Positions 5,902-10,846 of a DNA stretch of 10,846 bases are shown piece after piece; position 1 is the stretch's first letter; the number at the start of each line of letters is the position of its first letter. Below the pieces are notes generated by a model. The model did no database searches. It was not told the origin of the DNA and was given only the letters and a program-made list of their open reading frames with translations. The stretch comes from G963677485 sp964519405 (GTDB taxonomy: Bacteria; Armatimonadota; HRBIN16), in assembly GCA_964519405.1 (NCBI GenBank), contig CAZFLA010000117.1:1-10846 (forward strand), written 5' to 3'. A program made the translations under genes and the position numbers.

Positions 5902-7259
5902 ATGCGTGCTTCGCGTTTGACCTGAAGATACTTGTTCACCGCAGAAATGGTTAGGTCGGCAGGTGTGGCATCAACGGTCAGCACTCCTAATCCTGCAAGC
6001 TGAGCCAATGCGTTTTTACGTTCCTTGATGATGCTGAGGGCCATTGTTTGCGTGTAGATATCTTTGGCTTTTTCTGGTTTCGCACCGATAATCGACGGCA
6101 GCTCATAATCCGACAGCGCCATACAGACCACCAAATGTTTCTTAGCGATTATGCTGATGCTTGATATGAGTGCTTGAGATGATTCCGGGTCAACCAAGTC
6201 GGTGAATAGAAACACCAAAGATCGCTTACGTTGTTTCTGGCTGAGCAGCAGCATGTTTTCGTAGTATCGAGATTCCTCAATACGCGGTTGAAGAGCATAC
6301 ATCGCGTCTAGCAATATGGTTGACTGAGATTTACCTTTTCCTGGCGGAACATAAGCAATAGGGGAATCTGCAAAGCAGAACAGCCCTACGCGGTCATCAG
6401 ATTGGGCGGCAACATGAGCCAAAAGAACCGAGGCGTTGATGGCTAGATCCGCTTTGCTCAGTCCTAGTTTACCTTCTGCATCCTCAGTGCGGCTGGCCAT
6501 TGTTCTCCCAAGGTCAATCATGATCATCATGTTTTGGCTTTGCTCAACGTCGTACTCTTTGACCACAAAGTTGCCGCGACGGGCTGTGGCTTTCCAGTCC
6601 ACACTCCGCATGGTATCGCCGGCCACGTAGTCGCGCAGCCGTTCAAACTCCTGCCCATGACCTATCTGCTTTGATCGGCGCAGCCCCATTAAGGTCACGC
6701 GGTTGTCTTTCATAAGCAATAGGTGCTTCTTTGTCTGAAGCACGTCAGGATACACTTTCACTGGAGTGGTGCTTGGGATAGTTATCTGTCGCGTCATCAA
6801 CCCAATAGTGGTTGTGTAACGCACATGCAGGTTATCGAATACATAATCTCCGCGCTCTGATGGGCTTACATAGTAGCATTCATGAGTGCGGTGATGCGGC
6901 AGCACCTTCAACTTGATGCGCGAAATGACCTGAGGCAGTTCGATGGGTGCGTCGTCTTGAACATCCACAAACAGGCTAAGCTCACCATTATGCTCAATCT
7001 CAATCCATATCGGGTTGTTTTCACCCAGTGATAACACCGGCTCCATCCGTCGTGTCACACTGCAGTTTTGAGCATCGCTTAAGTTCCTGTAGTCATTGAC
7101 AGCAAAAAATACCAACACGAGCAGGTAAACAAACCCAAGCCATATGAACAGCTGACCACCCCATGGCACGCAGAAATACCACAGCGAGCCAATCGCAATG
7201 GCTGCTGCGAACCGAACCGATGGATAGGTTCTTGGTCTATTTAGGGGACGCTTTTTCAC
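5898..7259 (-). CDS. DUF58 (vWA-like) membrane-anchored protein
   Basis: This 453-residue protein has two closely spaced N-terminal membrane segments (about 16-33 and 36-53), a beta-rich extracytoplasmic or linker region (about 70-170), the DUF58 signature (200-228, G-H-G-x-EF-x-x-LRDYVAGDTMRSVDWKATARR), and a C-terminal von Willebrand A-like domain. The metal-site motif reads DLGRT (249-253), the usual DUF58 version of DxSxS, followed by DRVGLFCF (289-296) and FLFTDLVD in the core. DUF58/YeaD-type proteins are partners of MoxR ATPases. The start is a GTG at 7259 with AGGT about 6-7 bases upstream; it overlaps the MoxR stop as GTGA (7256-7259), implying translational coupling. The last codon overlaps the convergent SpoIIM gene by 4 bases. 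Confidence 0.92.
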   Translation of the reverse strand: MKKRPLNRPRTYPSVRFAAAIAIGSLWYFCVPWGGQLFIWLGFVYLLVLVFFAVNDYRNLSDAQNCSVTRRMEPVLSLGENNPIWIEIEHNGELSLFVDVQDDAPIELPQVISRIKLKVLPHHRTHECYYVSPSERGDYVFDNLHVRYTTTIGLMTRQITIPSTTPVKVYPDVLQTKKHLLLMKDNRVTLMGLRRSKQIGHGQEFERLRDYVAGDTMRSVDWKATARRGNFVVKEYDVEQSQNMMIMIDLGRTMASRTEDAEGKLGLSKADLAINASVLLAHVAAQSDDRVGLFCFADSPIAYVPPGKGKSQSTILLDAMYALQPRIEESRYYENMLLLSQKQRKRSLVFLFTDLVDPESSQALISSISIIAKKHLVVCMALSDYELPSIIGAKPEKAKDIYTQTMALSIIKERKNALAQLAGLGVLTVDATPADLTISAVNKYLQVKREARI

Positions 7260-8203
7260 CGAGGTACCTGGACCATAGACAAGATGCCTGCTAATACTTC
7301 ATCGACCTTAACACCCTCGAGGCTGCTCTCAGGTGAGAGTATCAACCGATGCCTAAGGATGGGCACTGCGACTGATTTTACGTCGTCGGGTGTCAGGTAA
7401 TCGCGGCCGCGAAGTGCTGCCAGCGCTTTACCGCACTTTAGTAGGGCGAGCGACGCTCGTGGGCTGGCCCCTAAGATCACTCTGTGAGTTGAGCGTGTCT
7501 GCCGAACAATGCTTACTGCGTAATTAATTACGCTGTCATCGGCTTTGACTGCGGTTACTTCCTTAAATGCATCGTGAAGTATCTGAGTGTCCGGCAGTAT
7601 AGATATATCTGCGGTTGCTAGGTTGTGCGGATCAAAGCCATGATGCGCGCGCTGAACAACCTGTATCTCTTCCGCATCGCTAGGGTAATCTACTATCAGC
7701 TTCATGAGGAAGCGGTCTAGCTGAGCTTCAGGCAGTGGATATGTACCTTCATATTCGATAGGGTTCTGGGTGGCTGCAACAAAAAACAACGTATCAAGCG
7801 GATGGTTAATACCGTCGATGGTCACGCAGCTCTCTTCCATGGCTTGCAGCATGGCTGACTGCGTTCGCGGTGGGGTGCGATTGATCTCGTCGGCTAGCAG
7901 GATGTTGGTAAATATCGGCCCCTTTTTCAGATGAAAATCGGTGGTTTTGGAGTCGAATATATAGGTTCCTGTGATATCCGATGGCATCAGATCGGGCGTA
8001 AACTGAACACGCTTGAATCCGCAGCCCAAGGTATACGCCAATGTTTTCGCGGTGAGTGTCTTTGCGACTCCTGGCACTCCTTCCAGCAGAACATGCCCGC
8101 GCGATAACATACAGACCATCATCTGCTCGATGAGCTCATCTTGTCCTGATACTACTTTACTGATTTGCTCGTGAAGGAATTCACCAAGCTCGCTTACAGT
8201 CAT
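7256..8203 (-). CDS. MoxR-family AAA+ ATPase
   Basis: This 315-residue cytoplasmic ATPase contains the full MoxR set: Walker A GVPGVAKT (42-49), Walker B LLADEINR with D105 and E106, the MoxR segment RTPPRTQSAMLQAMEE, sensor 1 in AATQNPIEYEGTYPLPEAQLDRF, and sensor 2 with the arginine of GASPRASLALL in the C-terminal helical lid. MoxR proteins act as chaperones that help assemble or activate vWA-domain partners, here most likely the adjacent DUF58 protein. The start is placed at ATG 8203, which overlaps the DUF4350 stop as ATGA (8200-8203) and has AGAGGA 8-9 bases upstream; an ATG at 8233 would extend it by ten residues but lacks support. Being translationally coupled to the frameshifted DUF4350 gene, its expression may be reduced if that break is real. 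Confidence 0.95.
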   Translation of the reverse strand: MTVSELGEFLHEQISKVVSGQDELIEQMMVCMLSRGHVLLEGVPGVAKTLTAKTLAYTLGCGFKRVQFTPDLMPSDITGTYIFDSKTTDFHLKKGPIFTNILLADEINRTPPRTQSAMLQAMEESCVTIDGINHPLDTLFFVAATQNPIEYEGTYPLPEAQLDRFLMKLIVDYPSDAEEIQVVQRAHHGFDPHNLATADISILPDTQILHDAFKEVTAVKADDSVINYAVSIVRQTRSTHRVILGASPRASLALLKCGKALAALRGRDYLTPDDVKSVAVPILRHRLILSPESSLEGVKVDEVLAGILSMVQVPR

Positions 8204-8880
8204 TTCGTAAGTTCCTCTCTCAATATGTGCCATTGCTGTGCAAGCTCAAACACTGCAGCTTCGCTTAACGGCAATTTGTTCTCTGCGGCGCGACATAAAT
8301 AACGTATAGATTGTTCCTTGTGAGGGTATTTCCGGCTTACGGTATCAACGATCGTCTCGACACCTGCATTAGAGGGCAGACCGACAGCTTTTGCGATATC
8401 TGTTAGGAATTGCTTCCCTAGCACCTCACGTGCAATCGATGTGGCTTTGGATTTCTGCAGGATGGACGACATCGATCCTAAATACTCACCCCGCTGACGT
8501 GTTCTTTCCTGTAAGGGCACCGCGCGGCCAAACCTTCGGGATGTGGCGAGCACCAAGACAAGGAAAGCTATAACAAGCTGCAGCAGTGCAATCTTGGCCG
8601 GGGTATCTATGAGCGATAATATTCCGTCGGATTGCGAATATCCATGATGGAACTCATCAATATAGATCGATCTGCCATTTCCTGAGCCCCAATGGTTCAA
8701 AACATTTAATACCAGATGGAAGTTATCTGCTTTGCTGATACCCTTGTTCGACAACATCCAACCGTCAGCCAGATGAAGCAATCCGCCTTTGCCATATGGT
8801 ATAAACTCCACTGCGTTTCCAGCGTCAGCGGAATACACGCCAAGAATTGGTGGGTTCGTGCTATTGCCCGGCTTTTGCAT
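8200..8880 (-). CDS. DUF4350 protein, C-terminal part (after frameshift)
   Basis: This frame encodes the rest of the DUF4350 protein, beginning in phase with the N-terminal fragment only after a one-base shift near 8873-8876. It contains the second half of the ligand-like domain (ILGVYSADAGN, GGLLHLADGWMLSN, FHLVLNVLNHWG, IYIDEFHHGYS), one membrane segment (IALLQLVIAFLVLVLATSRRFG) and a helical cytoplasmic tail of about 100 residues, as in intact family members. If translated separately, the ATG at 8880 is the best start, with GGTGG 5 bases upstream; the frame stays open to a GTG at 8919, but that part reads as out-of-frame hydrophobic residues rather than family sequence. It ends at TGA 8200-8202, overlapping the MoxR start. 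It could be a reinitiated half-protein, a pseudogene fragment, or the product of a sequencing error. Confidence 0.75.
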   Translation of the reverse strand: MQKPGNSTNPPILGVYSADAGNAVEFIPYGKGGLLHLADGWMLSNKGISKADNFHLVLNVLNHWGSGNGRSIYIDEFHHGYSQSDGILSLIDTPAKIALLQLVIAFLVLVLATSRRFGRAVPLQERTRQRGEYLGSMSSILQKSKATSIAREVLGKQFLTDIAKAVGLPSNAGVETIVDTVSRKYPHKEQSIRYLCRAAENKLPLSEAAVFELAQQWHILREELTK

Positions 8881-9319
8881 TAATACCACCAGAAACATCA
8901 ACAGATTGTGCATTTGCACTGAATACAGAAGGCAACACGGTGCGATACTTCAGCAACTTGCCATCGTCGTTAGATATGAGCTGGTTTAAGTCTGCATCAG
9001 CATAAACAATTAGGTTGCCTCTTGATGCCCACCTTTCCAGAGATACCATTTCACTCTTGGATAACGGCACGCTGGGTGAGATGATGAATACCACTCCATT
9101 GCCTGCTAAGTTATCCAGTGAATATAAGTATCTCTGGGGTTTATAACCTAACGTGTGCAGAGTTTCGTATAGAGCCCCTGTGCCGTTTGGCTGATATGAA
9201 TAACTTGTTCTGTTAAATACGGCTGCTTCATCTTTTGTTTTGTCTGTCAGTGCAGATACTACCGTGAGCAACAGAATCAGCGATATAAGTATCCAACCGT
9301 CTTTTGTGATCCGCCGCAC
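8861..9319 (-). CDS. DUF4350 protein, N-terminal part (frame broken)
   Basis: This fragment of 152 residues starts with a short basic N terminus and one membrane segment (about 8-24). It continues with the DUF4350 features NGTGALYETLHTLGYKPQRY (45-64), GVVFIISPSVPLSKSE (75-90) and W97 to VYADADL. It then stops at TAG 8861-8863, about 148 residues into what should be a protein of about 372. The GTG start at 9319 overlaps the DUF4129 stop (TAGTG, 9317-9321) and has GGAGG (complement of 9330-9334) 10 bases upstream, so initiation looks healthy. Removing one A from the run at 8873-8876 joins it to the downstream frame as INA-KPGNST. The domain is known from MoxR clusters; its ligand is unknown. 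Confidence 0.8.
   Translation of the reverse strand: MRRITKDGWILISLILLLTVVSALTDKTKDEAAVFNRTSYSYQPNGTGALYETLHTLGYKPQRYLYSLDNLAGNGVVFIISPSVPLSKSEMVSLERWASRGNLIVYADADLNQLISNDDGKLLKYRTVLPSVFSANAQSVDVSGGINAKAGQ
8873..8876 (-). other. Four-A run, probable site of the DUF4350 frameshift
   Basis: The minus strand reads GCAAAAGCCGGG here. Deleting one A gives codons GCA AAG CCG GGC and restores a single reading frame of about 372 codons from 9319 to 8200, the usual length for the family. The neighbouring CCGGG could also hold the extra base, so the site is known only to within about ten bases. Confidence 0.6.
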
Positions 9320-10356
9320 TACAGTTTCGCCTCCAGATCGCGATACCTATTAAGGTAGGTATTGTAATCATCCATGGAGACATCCCGCTTGGCGTATATC
9401 ATCTCGTCAAAAGCTAATGTCATCGAACGGAATAGCTGAACGAGTTCCTTATTATCGGAACTGCGAAGTGACTTCACATACTCCCAGTTGGTTACATCCT
9501 GGCGGTATTTCAGCGCTTCTTTATCGTCTAGATGCAGAAGCGCAGCCATATACACGCACCGGTAAGCCTCTTGATAGCGTCCTTCGTTTGCATCTTGATT
9601 TGCTTTTTCGAGAGCACTGTTCCATGACGGCTTGTCGATGATCTTCTGCTGGGTTTGTTGTTTCGCTTCACTGTGGGGGATACCCTCTTGCTTATTCATC
9701 AACTCCATAAACAATTTGGTGATGACTACGACCAATGCAATGATAGTGACTGCGATGATAAGCATGCGAACTAGACTCGCGTATTTTGCTAGTGAGAAGG
9801 TCCTGTTCAAGGCTTCGTTAATAGCGTTGCTCAAATCTCTAACTTTGCGGACTAACCAACTCGATAAGTAGTAGTCACTGTTTGGTTTATACTTGCCCTT
9901 ACGTAATTCGTTCACTAAAACAGTATGAGCGGTGGCTGCTTTACTAGCAGACAGAGCAGCAGGCGTAGGCATTAACATGCTGTAGGTGGCTATTCTACTG
10001 CGGATGTGGTCGATTAACGGCAGCCGTTGTTGGCCTTTGGCATCAATAACACCGCTGACAGCCATGTGCAGCCATGTTAAATCGACTTTAGTTGAGGAAG
10101 TAGATTCGGTGACGGAAATAGATTCCGGGATGTTGTTTTCCAGTGAACTGAGTTGCTCTGCGGCTTTAACTGGGCTGCTCTGCTGCTGTTTGTATATAGC
10201 CGACAGCTTATTATCGACAGTGGTAAGAAACTGTTTATACTCCGATAGGCTTTCGGCCTGGCAGTGATGTGGTAATACCACACAAAGCCAGGCCATAAGC
10301 AGGGCGAAAGTCGCAAACCTAACGCCGATTTGGTGCAGTCGATAATCGACACTCAC
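9319..10356 (-). CDS. DUF4129 protein with signal peptide and one membrane segment
   Basis: This 345-residue protein begins with a clear signal peptide (positive start, hydrophobic core at about 13-28, likely cleavage after CQA at 34). An extracytoplasmic helical region rich in Q and S follows (35-190), then a membrane segment (about 196-217) and a cytoplasmic C-terminal DUF4129 domain (about 250-345) with ANQDANEGRYQEAYRCVYMAALLHL, RQDVTNWEYV and a closing YLNRYRDLE. No transglutaminase domain is fused, unlike YebA-type proteins. The start is a GTG at 10356; only a poor GGATG lies upstream, so translation may depend on coupling to the upstream gene 29 bases away. No other in-frame start exists before an in-frame stop, except internal codons that would cut the signal peptide. 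The stop overlaps the DUF4350 GTG. Confidence 0.88.
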   Translation of the reverse strand: MSVDYRLHQIGVRFATFALLMAWLCVVLPHHCQAESLSEYKQFLTTVDNKLSAIYKQQQSSPVKAAEQLSSLENNIPESISVTESTSSTKVDLTWLHMAVSGVIDAKGQQRLPLIDHIRSRIATYSMLMPTPAALSASKAATAHTVLVNELRKGKYKPNSDYYLSSWLVRKVRDLSNAINEALNRTFSLAKYASLVRMLIIAVTIIALVVVITKLFMELMNKQEGIPHSEAKQQTQQKIIDKPSWNSALEKANQDANEGRYQEAYRCVYMAALLHLDDKEALKYRQDVTNWEYVKSLRSSDNKELVQLFRSMTLAFDEMIYAKRDVSMDDYNTYLNRYRDLEAKL

Positions 10357-10385
10357 TGAGTTAATATCATCCGATTGAGTTAGTG

Positions 10386-10846
10386 CTAGTTAATGGGTGT
10401 TTCGTATTTTGATGAAGATAGGCTTCTAGATAGTAACTCCATATCAAAACCTTCTTTTCGAACACGTATATCATAATACAACAGCACCATGGCAATCACT
10501 TGCAGTGGACCTACGATTACGAGAGCAATGCTATCTATAAGGCCCCTGAAGACATTAGCAACCATGTTCGTTTGCGGCAGGAAAGACGAAACCATGCTAA
10601 TTGCACCTGATAAACACCATGCTATTATCGATGAGAGCAGGGTCACCACGATGATACGGACGATATGCCCTTTCGATAATCCGAAGCTCCGTTTGATGGC
10701 ATCTGAATAAGTCAATTTGTCTATGATCACTACTGTCGGCAGCAGTAGAAGGTTAAATGCCACGATGACTCCTGGTACTATACACAATATGTACCCCACT
10801 AAAATCAGTAAGCCCCCAAGAATACCAGTCATAATGAGTGGCAGCC
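10386..10846 (-). CDS. Multi-pass membrane protein (GPDPase-membrane-domain-like), 5' end cut
   Basis: The reading frame stays open through the right edge of the window (codons for LPLI precede the first ATG at 10832), so the N terminus is missing. At least 148 residues are present with three to four hydrophobic segments. The pattern is that of the glycerophosphodiester-phosphodiesterase membrane domain/YciC-like proteins often found in MoxR-DUF4129 clusters: GYILCIVPGVIVAF, then LLLPTVVIIDKLTYSDAIKRSFGLSKGH, and the very typical LLYYDIRVRKEGFDMELL near the C terminus. It is probably the first or an early gene of the operon that continues into the DUF4129 gene 29 bases downstream. Catalytic GPDPase residues are not expected in this region; function unknown. 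Confidence 0.8.
   Translation of the reverse strand, partial: LPLIMTGILGGLLILVGYILCIVPGVIVAFNLLLLPTVVIIDKLTYSDAIKRSFGLSKGHIVRIIVVTLLSSIIAWCLSGAISMVSSFLPQTNMVANVFRGLIDSIALVIVGPLQVIAMVLLYYDIRVRKEGFDMELLSRSLSSSKYETPIN

Noticed and set aside
8200..9319. A programmed +1 frameshift in the DUF4350 gene
   Set aside because: There is no prfB-like arrangement (a slippery CUU-type codon directly before a stop, with an internal Shine-Dalgarno at the right distance). A simple indel in a short homopolymer explains the data better.
1..10846. Mobile elements, CRISPR arrays, tRNA or rRNA genes
   Set aside because: I read both strands for transposases, integrases, regularly spaced repeats, long terminal inverted repeats and RNA gene landmarks and found none.

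Overview
The window looks like a piece of a low-to-medium GC Gram-positive-type (Bacillota-like) chromosome. Most starts have strong GGAGG/AGGAG-type ribosome binding sites, GTG starts are common, and the best matches I recognise (a YwoG-like MFS exporter, a YdeI/DUF1905 protein, a SUKH protein) are families familiar from Bacillota. Genus cannot be decided from the sequence. I see no rRNA, tRNA, CRISPR array, insertion sequence or phage gene, and no gene-free stretch longer than about 165 bp.

Left part (1-4103), ordinary accessory and housekeeping genes. A SUKH (SMI1/KNR4) protein cut by the left edge converges on a LysR-type regulator. The regulator is divergent from an MFS transporter across a 162-bp AT-rich control region with operator-like inverted repeats; this is the classic regulator/target-exporter layout. 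Next comes a probable two-gene unit: a cysteine-containing protein of unknown function and a DUF1905/YdeI-type protein. A strong hairpin separates this unit from the convergent right part.

Right part (4104-10846), a MoxR-type AAA+ membrane cluster. On the minus strand, in order of transcription, are: a multi-pass membrane protein (cut by the right edge), a DUF4129 protein with signal peptide and one membrane segment, a DUF4350 protein interrupted by a frameshift, a MoxR AAA+ ATPase, and a DUF58 (vWA-like) protein. From the DUF4129 gene to the DUF58 gene, consecutive genes overlap at stop/start signals (TAGTG, ATGA, GTGA), so they are probably transcribed together and translationally coupled. 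The DUF58 gene then meets a plus-strand SpoIIM-family membrane protein tail-to-tail, and both stop codons share one CTAG. The SpoIIM gene is divergent from an RDD-domain membrane protein across only 25 bp. MoxR + DUF58 + DUF4350 + DUF4129 + RDD + SpoIIM is a recurring gene set of still unclear function, thought to be a membrane-associated, MoxR-chaperoned complex. What is unusual here is its breakup by inversion of the SpoIIM gene, the extreme compaction of the junctions, and the broken DUF4350 frame in the middle of the coupled operon.
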